The notes beneath the pieces are model-generated. The model did no database searches and was not told the origin of the DNA. It saw only the letters and a program-made list of their open reading frames with translations. DNA of 64,000 nucleotides from positions 81,860 through 145,859 of the forward strand of contig JBBHKE010001749.1 of the NCBI GenBank assembly GCA_037447655.1. Direction: 5' to 3'. Both the position numbers and the translations under genes were made by a program. This document shows positions 34,880 through 44,703 of this stretch, piece after piece. Each line of letters begins with the position of its first letter. Position 1 is the stretch's first letter. The stretch comes from Zygnema cylindricum (Eukaryota > Streptophyta > Zygnematophyceae > Zygnematales > Zygnemataceae).

Positions 34880-37800
34880 ATGACATGAACATGACATAAT
34901 TCAGTTTATATTTGTGATGTGTGAGATTGCCAATAAAAACGAGAATTTGAACAACCCTAAAAAACCCTAAAAAACCCTAAAAAACAGTATGTTGTGTGAA
35001 TTTGGACAATAAAAACTGACATCAGCTTGATTAAATGCTAGATAAATGATGACGAAAACATTGTTTTTTCGTATTTTTTGAATGAAAAAATAAAAATAAA
35101 AATAAAATAAAGCAAAATTTGCATACGTGAAAGTAACCGGTAAATAAATAACTAAAAAAAACAAAAAAAAGTCTAAATAAACAAAATAAAGAACAAGACA
35201 ATTTTTTTAGAGCAATTTTAATCGATGTGGATACTTGCAATGAAGGAAATACGAACTGATTGATGGGACGGTTTATTCTTATTTAGTTTTATTTGTGTTT
35301 ATTTATAAATTATTTATTTATTTACTTATTTCTATTATTTTCGTACATTTCTTGGAGGGATTTTAATTGACCAATGGAGTCTGGAATTTTTCCGGTCAAT
35401 TCGTTGTCCGAGAGGTCTCTGAAATAATCCCAAACACCCCAAAAGTAGTTCCTTGTTAATAATAACTAGCATTAGTTTGTTTTCATCATTGTGAAATACG
35501 AATGCCAATAAAATATATAAAATATGGAAAAAAAATCAAAATCAATGAAATAATGTGAAAGATTTGGAATTGTTTGAATAGATTAAAAATGTTAGAAATA
35601 ATTGGTAAAGTTTTAGTCCCATTCAGAGCTTTATATGGGAACATAAATAAAAACAAACATATATTAAATTATTATATGTTAACATATTATATATACATAT
35701 ATACAAATATTATATATATATATAATATATATAAATATATATATATATTATATATTCAAACATAACATAGACATATATTTGCATGGTTAAATATACATGG
35801 TTAACATCATCACTAACATATATATACAAAGAATTTACAAATATAGAGCATATATGTATATTCAAACATAAATAAAATATATATTTGAGGCATGGATGTA
35901 ATGTCTATATATGGAGATCCATAAAATTGAAACAAGGAAAAAACAAAGGTCCGTTAAATAGAGAGAAGGCCAAAAAGATTAAAGTACAAGTAAAGGAGAG
36001 AAAACCAAAGCCAAAATAGGAGAGGTTTGTCGTTTGATTTTTTGTCTTTGCTAGGATGAAATCTACAATTGAGGCAATTTTTTTCTATAGAAATGTAGAG
36101 AACTGAGAAAAAACAAAGGCGGTTAGAAGTAAAACTAATTCTAGGTGTAACTACTCTAGGTAGACCTAATTACAGTAGAAGGAAACAAGAAAGAAAAATG
36201 TTTTTGTGGTTTTTGAGAGGGATTTTCAACACTACCAAAGGTATGTAACAAAAAGCTAAGAAAGTACAGGCCAAAAATAAAGAAAAGGCCAAAAAAAACA
36301 AAGTACAAGTAAAGGAGAGACAAACAAGGAAAAGCCAAAAAAGAGAGATTTGTTGTTTGAGTTATTGTCTTTGCTAGAATGAAATCTACAATTGAGGCAA
36401 AAAGACTTCTATAGAAAAATAGAGAACGGAGAAAAAACAAATGCGTAAAACGAATCTAAAAAAAAAAAATTTGTGGTTTTCGAGAGAAATATTTTGCACT
36501 ATAAAAGGTATATACGAACCTGTAAGGAAGTACACAACACTAAATAAAGTTCTCTACTTACGATTTAGCATTTAAGACCTAAGAGAAAAAGGTAGATGTT
36601 AATTTAGACATAAGCTTACATCGAGTTCCAATACTAAAAATAATAATAATTGAATAAATTATTCAAACCATGTTTTTCCTTACAAGTATTCGAGAAATTG
36701 CAACCGACCAATGGAATCCGGAATACTCCCATTTATATAATTCGAAAATAAAAATCTGTTGCCCTCCCTCTCACCCTCCCCAAATCCAAATTAGCTAAAA
36801 CAGATTACAACATATAACATCGCGTTGTTTTTGAAAAATAAAGTAATACACGTGTTTCCTGTTTCACAAACACAAATCATTTTTTTTCCCTCGTATCCAT
36901 TTTTTTTTGTAGTTTATTTATTCGATTTCCAACTCACATAAATTTGATTTCGGAGAGATTGCCGATTTCCGACGCAAGTTTCCCCCAAAGTCCCCATTGG
37001 CTTATAGCTCTGTCTCCCCCCCCCCCCCCCCTATTTTAGGATGTTTTGTCAACTCTCACTCTTTCTTTCTCTCTTTCTCATTCTCTCTCTCTCTCTCACT
37101 CTCTCTCTCTCTCGCCCCCTCTCTCTTGCTCTCTTCCAGCACACGCTGAAAAAGGCTCTCAAATCAGCATCGAGCAGTTCTTGCCACTCGCCCTCCTCCT
37201 CTGATCTTTTTTTCTCGCTTTTTCTTTCTCTCTCTTCCTATCTTTCTCTCTTTCTCTCGTTCTCTCTTTCTCTCTCTTCCTATCTCTCTTTCTCCCTCTC
37301 CCCTTTCCAGTTCTCATTCCTGTTCCTTTCCCTCCCACCTTCCTTATCCCAAAGCTATCTTTTTTCATCCTTCCTATTTTCTAAATTCTTTCATTCCTTT
37401 GACTTTCCTCTTCCTCCCCCTCCCCCCCCCCCCTTCCCTCCCTCCCCTTGCCCCTACCTCACTCCCTCCACCACCCCTACACATGAGGTACCAAGCCTCG
37501 TTAATTATTGAAAAAAAAATCTTATTATCTCCCCCTCTTCCCTCCCCTCCAATAAAAAAACACTCCCACCACCTCCCGTTTTCTGAAAACCTCCTTCTCC
37601 TTCCTCCACCCTATGAAACGATATCCCTGCCTATTATAATCCTTCAATGAAATAAATCCTAAATAGGTTTCAACCCTCCCTTTAATCAAATTTGCCTCAC
37701 CTCTTCGATCAATATTTTTCGCACTGTCGGTTCTCTTCCCTCTATACCACTCTCCTCCCTCTCTTCCCTTTTTACCTCTCTCCTCCTTTTCCTTCTCTAC

Positions 37801-40056
37801 CTCTCTCCTCCCTCTCTTCCCTCTCTATCTCTCCCCTCCCTCTATTTCTCTCCTCCCTCGTTTCAACCCTCCCTTTAATCAAATTTGCCTCACCTCTTCG
37901 ATCAATATTTTTTGCACTGTCGGTTCTCTTCCCTCTCTACCTCTCTCCTCCCTATCTTCCCTTTTTACCTCTCTCCTCCTTTTCCTTCTCTACCTCTCTC
38001 CTCCCTCTCTTCCCTCTATATCTCTCCCCTCTCTCCTTCTCTATTTCTCTCCTCCCTCTCATCCCCCTCTTCCTCTCTCACCGCTCTCTTCCTTTTCTAC
38101 ATCTCTCCTCCCTCTTTTCCTATCTAACACTATAATCTTCCCTTTTTAGCTCCCTCCTCCCTCTATTCCCTCACTACCTCTCCCCGCCCTCTCTTCCCTC
38201 TCTACCTCTCACCTCCCTCATTTCCCCCTCTACCTCTCATCCCTCTCTTCCCTCGCTATCCCTTTGCTCACACTCCTCCCTCTCTACTTCCTTCCTTTCG
38301 TCCCTCTCTACTGCTCTCCTCTCTCTTCCCTCTTTACCTCTCTCCTCTCTCTTTTCCTCCTCTACCTCTCTCCTCCCTGTCTTCCCTCTATACCTCTCTC
38401 CTCGCTCTCTTCATCTGTACCTCTCCTCTTTCTTCCGTCCCTGTCTCTCTCCTCCCTCTCTTCCTTCTTTACCTCTCTATTCTCTCTCTTCCCTCTCTAC
38501 CTCTCTCCTCCCTTTTCCTCTTTACCTCTCGCCCGCCTATCTTCCCTATCTACCTCTCTCGTCTCTCTCGTCCCCCTCTACCTGCCAACTCCCTCTCTTC
38601 CCTCTCTGCCTCTCTCCTCCCGCTCTTCCATCTCTACCCCTCTCCTCCACCTCTTCCCTCCATATCTCCTCGCTCTCTTCCTTTTCTACGTCTCTCCTCG
38701 CTCTCTTCCCTCTCTACCTCTCTCCTCTCTCTTCCCTCTCTACCTCTCTCTTTCTCTTCCCTTTCTACCTCAAAACTATGAGCTCACTAACAAACACTTA
38801 TAGCAGCAGAAGCATTCAGAATATAAAACATTACATCAACATTGAAGAGACATTTCAGAAAATTCTCACATTAATAAAAAACTGAAATTACAATTTCTTC
38901 TCTATCTCTTCTATTACTCCATATAATCCTCCAATTTCTCATTGATTGATTAACACACAGTTATGGTGTCCCTTAAATACAATACCACCCATGGCGTGAC
39001 ACGTGTGAGCGTGCGCCGCCAAGAAGCCTCCAGATGCCACGTCCGCAGATTAGACTAGAACACTCTAATTCTCACTAAGGGTTGAAACATAGCAAAACGA
39101 CAAGCTAAGACGAAAGTACTAGAAAAAGCTAGAAGTACTATCGTACTAAATTAAACGTACGACAATCAAGACGCGAAACGAAACAACAAATATATTTCGC
39201 GAAACAACTAGAACTTTATGTAAATACACGTAACTGTACTTTCGGTATATTCTAGAAAGTACAGTTTTTCTTTCGTGAAATCAAACTGATTCCCCGTGCG
39301 TACGATTCTTTCAATGAATCGTAACCTCTCTCCTCCGTCTCTTCATTTCTACCTCTCTCCTCCCTCTCTTCTCTCTCTACCTCTCCTCTCTCTTCCCTCT
39401 CTACCTCTCTCTTTTCTCTCTTCCTTTCCTAATTTCCATCGTCACTTCCCTCTCCACATCTCTCATACCGCTCTTCCCTTTCTACCTCGCATCTCCCTCT
39501 CTTCCCTCCCTACCTCTCTCCTCTCTTTCTCTTCCCCCTCAATCTCTCTCTTCCCTCTGCATCCCTCCCTCATTCCCTCTCTCCTCTCGCTCTTCCCCCT
39601 CCACCTCTTTCTATTCCCTCTATCACTCCCTCTTCCCCCACTACCTCTCTCCTCATTCACATCTCGCACTACCTCTCTTCTCCATCTCTTCCCTCTCCTC
39701 TCTTTCCTCTCCTTCCTCCTCTCTCCTCTCCTTCCCTCTCTCCTCTCTAGATTTTTTCTTGGTCCAGTTAATCCACCAGCCCGTTTTATCTCTACCTGAA
39801 GATAAATTAAATCTGGTGACTCATCTGAGCTCCCAATAAAAAACACTCTTCCCTCCCCCACCTATAAAAAAATAGCCTCTCCTCGGCCCTCCCCCTCCCT
39901 CTCCCGACCCTTCCCCTCCCCCTCCCTACCCCCAATATTCTCACATTCCGTAAATTCTCCCCTGGTCCGTACAGAAGAAGTGGATGTCGTCACAGCGGAT
40001 GAAGGGGAACCCTTTGCGACCCACAAACTCCTTTCGTACGGCTACGAGGGAGGACC
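24983..40056 (-). CDS. gene B: LRR - EGF-like - proline linker - L-type lectin protein, no kinase
   Basis: A predicted extracellular recognition protein of unusual architecture. Minus-strand exons: LRR N-cap 40056-39945, LRR1 37009-36938, LRR2 36755-36684, LRR3 35418-35347, LRR4 33210-33139, LRR5 31174-31103, EGF-like 26940-26657, proline-rich 25949-25890, lectin 25764-24983 (TAG stop). All junctions are GT-AG and in phase (phase 2 between LRRs, phase 1 after EGF), giving 532 codons from the N-cap. No convincing signal-peptide exon was found upstream of 40056. Paralogue gene A has one 508 nt before its N-cap. The product ends right after the lectin fold (WSFASYWSG) with no hydrophobic helix. 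It could be secreted, or membrane exons could lie in an unrecognised alternative splice. Ligand unknown. A copia fragment sits in the LRR5-EGF intron. Confidence 0.8.
25890..25949 (-). CDS. gene B exon: proline-rich linker
   Basis: A 60-nt exon, phase 1 on both sides, reading ENPPPQPIVPPPPVASPPPK between acceptor CTCAACAG and donor GTAAAA. Its acceptor side and the following intron resemble the start of the lectin exon (both GTCTCAACAG then (G/A)AAA.CCACCACCTCA), indicating tandem duplication with a period of about 185 bp. Confidence 0.78.
26657..26940 (-). CDS. gene B exon: last half-LRR plus EGF-like cysteine-rich domain
   Basis: A 284-nt exon (acceptor TTTTTGTAG, donor GTATGT), phase 2 in and phase 1 out, the same size and phases as the gene A EGF exon at 51591-51308. 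It opens with an LRR-type ISNNYLTGPI segment. A cysteine-rich domain then ends in GGPCGGGGICSNG...WTCTCNTGY...TCV, the EGF C-x-C..GY..C pattern. Confidence 0.85.
28032..28258 (+). mobile_element. Ty1/copia-type LTR remnant, plus orientation
   Basis: Starts TGTTAGTGG and ends AATCCTATCCA. Its last 60 bp (TGTGAGTTGTGAGTGCTTCC...) match the minus-strand LTR at 30188-30605. It is followed by leader sequence and a gag start fragment LRDMFEDW at about 28525-28560. Boundaries are tentative. Confidence 0.5.
28570..29925 (-). pseudogene. broken Ty1/copia gag-protease fragment
   Basis: Minus-strand remnants. The gag N-terminus is near 29925 (LRDMFEDW), frameshifted by about 29870. At 29680-29420 a gag block reads WKKYIEGQPILNNLWKLP. 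At about 29190-29150 a zinc-knuckle remnant C-x2-C-x4-Y-x4-C has the expected His replaced by Tyr. At about 28915 the retropepsin motif DSGATRHF appears. A further gag block (FNRFDILVEQL, 28819-28600) lies after the protease, which is out of normal order. It is non-functional and rearranged; no integrase or reverse transcriptase is present. Confidence 0.75.
30188..30605 (-). mobile_element. Ty1/copia-type 5' LTR, minus orientation
   Basis: On the minus strand it starts TGTTAGGGAACAATGTGAG and ends GATCCTATCA. A primer-binding-like TGTCGTATCGGAGC follows directly (close to the initiator-Met site TGGTATCAGAGC typical of copia). Then come a leader and the gag start near 29925. No matching 3' LTR was seen downstream on this strand. 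Confidence 0.65.
31103..37009 (-). CDS. gene B LRR exons 1-5
   Basis: Five 72-nt exons (37009-36938, 36755-36684, 35418-35347, 33210-33139, 31174-31103), each one 24-residue plant extracellular LRR in phase 2. The first is a capping repeat KLASEIGNLSEIK. The others follow L..N.L.G.IPDSIG.L..L (for example DLSDNELTGKIPDSIGQL). The LRR5 acceptor is TTTCAAAG. Introns are 0.2-2.1 kb. Confidence 0.9.
31216..31408. mobile_element. family B MITE in gene B intron
   Basis: Left CCCATCACTTTTAGCGTTAATG and right CTCTAATAACGATAGGCGGTG followed by TA are imperfect inverted ends. The CGTGGCAAGACATAG interior is a decayed family B block. A second partial element follows at about 31416-31600. Confidence 0.5.
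33230..33540. repeat. degenerate TTGTCAACAATTTACTTA repeat
   Basis: About ten imperfect units of TTGTCAACAATTTACTTA-like sequence. A similar but shorter run occurs at 50400-50580 in the other half of the locus. Introns only. Confidence 0.5.
33667..33735. repeat. CCTCTT hexamer microsatellite
   Basis: About ten near-perfect tandem copies of TTCCTC. Confidence 0.9.
34790..34877. repeat. AT microsatellite
   Basis: (TA)n after an A-run, with one GAT interruption at about 34838. A related AT tract is at 35685-35760. Confidence 0.9.
35940..36510. repeat. tandem duplication in gene B intron
   Basis: Two diverged direct copies (about 35965-36245 and 36285-36510) share GTACAAGTAAAGGAGAG, GAAATCTACAATTGAGGCAA and TTGTGGTTTT(T/C)GAGAG in order. 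Confidence 0.7.
37020..39760. repeat. long CT-rich tract with 193-bp direct duplication
   Basis: 2.7 kb of CTCTCCTCCCTCTTCC-type pyrimidine sequence between gene B N-cap and LRR1. It is interrupted by a normal-composition patch at 38775-39300. A direct duplication begins GTTTCAACCCTCCCTTTAAT at 37667 and 37860. Long Leu/Ser/Pro open frames here are compositional artefacts. Confidence 0.8.
39945..40056 (-). CDS. gene B exon: LRR N-terminal cap
   Basis: A 112-nt exon (acceptor CCCCCCAG, donor GTGAGA), phase 1 in and phase 2 out, exactly the size and phase of gene A exon 2 (54796-54685). The product SSLVAVRKEFVGRKGFPFIR then C..IHFFCTDQGRIYG aligns with gene A ALEKVRAAMKEGGAFPI..C..RRFLCDNSGRVVK. 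It corresponds to the cysteine-bearing LRRNT cap. No stop codons. Identified only through the paralogue. Confidence 0.75.
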
Positions 40057-40248
40057 CTGGGGGGGGAGAGAGAGGGTATAGGAAAAGGGTGGACGGAAGG
40101 GGGAGAGAGAGGTTATGTGACTAGAAGGGGGGGAGAGGGGGTGTGTGTTGAATTCTACAAAAGTTGTTGTTCAATATCAAGATGTACTGTGGTCACCCAC
40201 ATGCGAATATATTCGAAAAAAATGAGTACGGACCCGCCGAACCCGCCA

Positions 40249-40440
40249 TGACGGCTGGTAGCACAGTGGTTAGCGCATTGGCAGGTAAAGTCAAAGCTCC
40301 CAGGTTCTAGCCTCGGGACCAAGGATTGGCCGGCTCACTTTTCCCAGCCCAGGTTCGAGCCCTAGGACTTGGAATTAGCCATCTCAATTTTCCCAAGTGT
40401 GAGACATGCCAAATCCTAGATTCTATGAAATGCTAACGAG
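40249..40440 (+). mobile_element. tRNA-derived SINE-like element with two B boxes
   Basis: A-box-like TAGCACAGTGGTTAGCGC at 40259-40276, B-box-like GGTTCTAGCC at 40303, and a second GGTTCGAGCC at 40352. The A-to-B spacing (about 45 bp) fits a pol III type 2 promoter. The segment between the two B boxes looks like an imperfect duplication (CTCCCAGGTTCTAGCCTCGGGACCAAGGATTGGCC against CAGCCCAGGTTCGAGCCCTAGGACTTGGAATTAGCC, shown here only as resemblance). Ends not defined. Confidence 0.55.
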
Positions 40441-40984
40441 GGGGGGGGTTCAATTATGATAAGATTTGAGGGGATAGATTTTTGTTAAAATGGAGAGTAA
40501 TAGAGGGAAGAGAGGGATTTTACCGATTGGAGGGGTATGGCAAAGGAATACAAAAATAGCGGAAGTTATGAGGGCTAAAACCCTCGAATGATCAAAAGCT
40601 TGAAGCATACAACCTATTTTTCTTTGTACTCTACTTGCTCGAGCTAGCGTTGCTTGTTTGTTGCTTCTCTAGACAGACGGGAAGAGTGAAACCAAGCTTA
40701 GCTAATTTAGTTAGCTCTTTCCCAACCAGCTTTTTGACCTTCATCGTAAGTAGAACAAATAGAAAGCTTTATATTTTTCTTTTATGCGTAAACATGACGT
40801 TTTTTAGGCGGACGGCGGCCATTATGCGCATTGTGGTTATATCACTACAATTATCATTGTGATACTAAGGACCCCGATTGCAAACCGCGTAATGAAGAGT
40901 CTTTCCTGTAACCTAAACCTTTAATTTTCATTTCTATATAACTAAATTAAAGTGCTTACTAGGTTGTCAGCTTTACATTTTCAT

Positions 40985-41215
40985 TATCTTCTCCCTAGAG
41001 ATTGCTATAATGTTTCATCTTATACACATACAATATGTATAATATTGCAATATTATACATATACATAACATGATATAATATATGCATAAAACATAATGTC
41101 ATCTCCTTAGAGATTGCTGTAATATTTCATCTATACACATATAATATATAATATATATAATATTGCAATATTATACATACACATAACATAACATAAAATA
41201 TAAATATATACATAT
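40985..41215. repeat. about 113-bp tandem duplication, AT-rich
   Basis: Two copies beginning CCTAGAGATTGCTATAATG (about 40997) and CTTAGAGATTGCTGTAATA (about 41105), each followed by ATATAC/ATAATATTGCAATATTAT sequence. Confidence 0.7.
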
Positions 41216-41269
41216 ATATAACATAATATATAATATAAATATAACATAATATATAACATTGCAATAAAG

Positions 41270-41720
41270 AGCACATTGGGTGCAAGACTTCTTTTTGCTT
41301 CCGAGAGCGTCAGATCCATAAATAGAAGGATCAAAATCAAAAATCCGGGCGGGCAGATCATAAAGATCAATCGCTATCAAGATCAAAATCCGGCAGATCA
41401 AAACACTTGCAGATCAAACACCGCTGGTCAGTCAAAAACTGGCGAAAGGCAAATCGGCATCAAACCCTCAAATCGGCAAGATCAAAAGGGTCGAAATCAA
41501 GATCAAAATCATCAATCCGGCAGATGAGATCAGTAAAAATTCCAGAATCAACAAAAGACAAATCCGGCGGATTCGAGATTTGCCAGGTCGGATCTGCGGA
41601 TCAGACCGCCCGCAAATCAAAAAATCGAAATCATCTTCGGCAGTCCCCACACGTGTGCCGCGTGGCAGATGGTCAGCGCTAGTAGCATCATCCGTACGGT
41701 TCCCATGGCTGCCATCTGTC
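41270..41720. repeat. GATCAAAATC-rich degenerate repeat
   Basis: Many copies of GATCAAAATC / GGCAGATCA / CAAATCGGC over 400 bp. Open frames on both strands are by-products. No gene recognised. Confidence 0.5.
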
Positions 41721-42318
41721 ACGTCACGTCGGGGAAATTAGGAACTAGGAGTCACACGTGGCAGTTTTTTTTTTTTTTTTTAGCTAGTATGCTTTTTTCG
41801 GTGTTTGAAAATGGATTTTTTTATATTTTTTTTTTCCGACCGGTCCTGCCAATGGATTTGGATTTTTTGCTCGACGGGATAAATGCTAAATTTTTATATA
41901 ATATTATATTTTTTTTTTGTAAATTATTTTTTCATCCCGCAAGTGAATACGGCCTTCGATTGGAGGATTGGACAACAATTTTTTTTTTCTGTACGGATTT
42001 GGTTGAGGGAATGTAAATATTTTTTTAAGAAATTTAACTCGCACTTGTGAATGGGATTTGAATTAACGAAAAAATTTCAATCGCACGCGTGAACGCTTCG
42101 GAAAGTTATTCTTTTCTCCTTTTTTCTTTTATTTTTAATTAAATCGCCCATGTAAATTTGTCTTTTATGAAAATTCGGAAAAAGAGGCTGAGTTGATGAA
42201 GAAACCGTTGAAGGCGTCACGTCACGCAGGACCGTTTTGTCTTTTGGTGGATTTCTTTTGGCAGCTGTATCGCTTCTAGTGCTGATTTTTTTTGCCACGT
42301 AAACATCTATTATCCGTT

Positions 42319-42436
42319 CACTTAACACTTATGGATAGAGTTCCACACGTGCCGTAGGATAGTGCCTGGCCAATACACGTGTCGCACATTTTCATCCGTG
42401 GCATAGATAGTACCTGCCCGACACGTAACCTCCGAG
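42319..42436 (+). repeat. dispersed repeat, copy 1 (interrupted by MITE)
   Basis: About 118 bp nearly identical to 46474-46591 (shared CACACGTGCC.TAGGAT, CGCACATTTTCATCCGTGGC, GCCCGACACGTAACCTCCGAG). Right after CCGAG this copy has a TA followed by a family A MITE end, while the other continues into unrelated unique DNA after GTA. Confidence 0.75.
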
Positions 42437-42439
42437 CTA

Positions 42440-43465
42440 CACCGTGAATTGCTATTAGTGTTACTGTTTTTTTTCGCCACCTAAAACATCTTTTCTCCGT
42501 ACACACTTGTCGGATTGTAGACAGTTGTAGACGTCTACAAAATATGCGACAGCCTACGATAGTACGAAACGAAATGTAGACGACGACGAAACTTCCTAAA
42601 ATTAGTGACGTCTACAAAAACGGCGACGGTTGTAGACGTCGAGTTTTTTGTGACATTGTAGATGTTTAGGGTTTTGTGACATTGCGAATTCATGCTACCT
42701 CGCGAAGTCATGCTACCTTATGACGTCATCAACACGTAAACTTTCCGCCATGGCTTCTCGATTTCTTTTTCTTGCCATTTATCATTCGATATGCCATCAA
42801 CATGAGACCAAAAATATTAAAAAAAAAATATATATATATATCTTTCATTTGATACTATTATTGTTGTATTTCATTTAGAGATGAGAGAAAGAGGAGAGGT
42901 CGAATGAAAAGGATGGGGAGAGACGAGGGTGTTGTAAATTTTTGCAAAGGACTTATGAATAAAAGTGGAGGTAAGACCCCAACGATTTTTTTTCCTTACA
43001 TGCTTGTCATTTTTTTGTACGTACATGCGCGTGACGAGCATGTTACAAAAATAGCGTGTACTCTCCCTCGTTCAAAAAATTTTGAAGACGTTTCACGCTT
43101 GCAATACCTGTTTTGTATTCGTCGATAGGGTGTTATTTTGGTTAAAATCATATCGCGATTTGATTCCATTACAAGTGTGAAGATGAGATGGAAGTGGGTC
43201 GCGATGATAATAACGCCAAATTGCCATACCTTTCAAGTTCCAAGATGACGCAAAATGTGCTTGTGTTTTTGCCCATTTTTCATACGGCGTAATATTTTCT
43301 CGTTGGAAGTCCCATTTTCTGTGAAAACACGGAAAAAAAACCCTTGAACACATGGGAACACGCCGTAAGATTCTCACCTTCAGAGTGGCGGTCTCCGTGT
43401 GAAAATCGGACAACTGTGTACGGAGAAATGATATTTTATGTGGCCGAAAAAATTATTAACACTAA
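42440..43465. mobile_element. family A MITE interrupted by a PIF/Harbinger-like element
   Basis: MITE left half 42440 to about 42519 (CACCGTGAATTGCTATTAG ... ACACTTGTCGGATTGT) and right half 43367-43465 (GTAAGATTCTC ... GTGTACGGAGAAA ... AACACTAA). Between them lies an 850-bp element ending ACACATGGGAACACGCC. Its right part is an inverted copy of 45308-45560. The left terminus of the inserted element is missing. Just right, a family B-type MITE follows (about 43466-43631). Confidence 0.7.
43093..43413 (-). pseudogene. conserved open frame inside PIF-like element (copy 1)
   Basis: A 106-codon open frame sharing HRKWDF..ENITPYEKWAKT, FASSWNLKG and YYHRDPLP with the open frame at 45308-45688. 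No known domain is recognised. Over the shared 57 codons I count about 14 base differences in 11 codons, of which only about 4 are silent, so there is little sign of protein-level constraint. It may be a fossil of a transposon or captured gene. Confidence 0.35.
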
Positions 43466-43989
43466 ACCGCGAATCGTAATTAGAGTAAATTACTCTAATT
43501 CGGTCACTCGAAATTTCGACTCTATCACATGAAATAGAGTAAATGATTCAATTTTTTTCATTATTCTATTTAAGGTAAAGTTTAATTAGCGTTTTTAATT
43601 CTAATATAGATTCGTTTTAAATAGTGTGGAGTACGGACGACCTCATACCGTGCAAAATTGTACATTATTAAGTAAAAAAGTACAAACAATGATTTAATAC
43701 AGGCCGTTATCATGTAATTGCGTTTTAACAAACCGCGTAGTGCAAACGTCATAGTGACGATAAACTGTACGTTTTGCCAAATTTTGTACAAAAGAGGATA
43801 TTAGCGTGCCAAATTAGAGTACTTAAATAAATTAGAGTAAACTCATAGTTGAAACCGTTGATGTCCAATTCTACGGATTTCAATTTTTTTACGAAAACTA
43901 CGTAGTATTCGTTGATTATATACTTTTCGTAAAATTCGTGTAGATTTCGCTGTACGGGCATCTGCGAAAGCGTACGGAACCGTAATCCT

Positions 43990-44620
43990 AGAAATTCTTA
44001 AAAATATCTTAATATGTACGGAAACTTAACAGAAATGTACGATAATTTACGGAAAGTGTACCCTAAAAAACCTAATATAACGGAAAATCTAAGGCAGCCG
44101 TACTGAAACATAAAGGAGCGCACGACAATGTAGCCTAAAAATCCTAAAATAGTAAAATCCCCCCTTTAATAACCCTAAAAAGTACGGTAAAGTACAAACA
44201 TTGTACTAGAATGTACGAAAAATGTTACGCAGATGTACGGATATACACGAAAATGTACAAAAATGTACCCTACACACCTTAAAAGAAATAACCCTAAAAC
44301 GTACGCAAATTACGGAAACCGTACGAAAATGTACGAAAAATGTGACGCATGTGTACAACATTAAACAGGAATGTACGGGAATGCCCTACAAACCCTAAAA
44401 GAATTAACCTTAAAAGTACGGAAAATACGGACAACGTACGTACATTTATGACAAGTGTGAGGGTAGTTATACAGAAACATATGGATGTACGAAAATGTAC
44501 CCTAAAAATCTAAGAATCCCCTTAAATAACCTTAAAAAATACGGACATGTATGCGGAGTGTAAATAAGTGTACCAAAAATGTACGGGTACAAAGTAAGGT
44601 ACGCATTTATTTGACTTTTC
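43990..44620. repeat. degenerate GTACGAAAATGTACCCTAAAA satellite
   Basis: About five imperfect units of 110-145 bp. Each runs TGTACCCTA(A)AAA.CCT, then AATAACCCTAAAA, then GTACGGAAA, then AATGTACGAAAAATGT. No coding potential. Confidence 0.6.
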
Positions 44621-44703
44621 AACATAGTATGATGTGTACCGTACGTAGTATTCGTTAGTTTATACCGTGCGTAATATGCGCACGATACATCTATGGTTGA
44701 AAC

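Noticed and set aside
34945-34985. Telomere-like AACCCTAAAAA tandem
   Set aside because: Only three interrupted units inside an intron; CCCTAAAA words are scattered through the window.
37041-39861. Several CT-rich open frames up to 179 codons
   Set aside because: Polypyrimidine tract in a gene B intron; composition artefact on both strands.
40790-40830. ATGGCCGCC on the minus strand near 40820 as decayed gene B exon 1
   Set aside because: Only a 9-base resemblance to the gene A start; the frame lacks a hydrophobic core and stops after 17 codons.
41131-41401. Hydrophobic start (PPGFLILILLFMDL) upstream of gene B as its signal peptide
   Set aside because: No donor in the required phase 1, and the frame continues into an AT microsatellite; not supported over chance.
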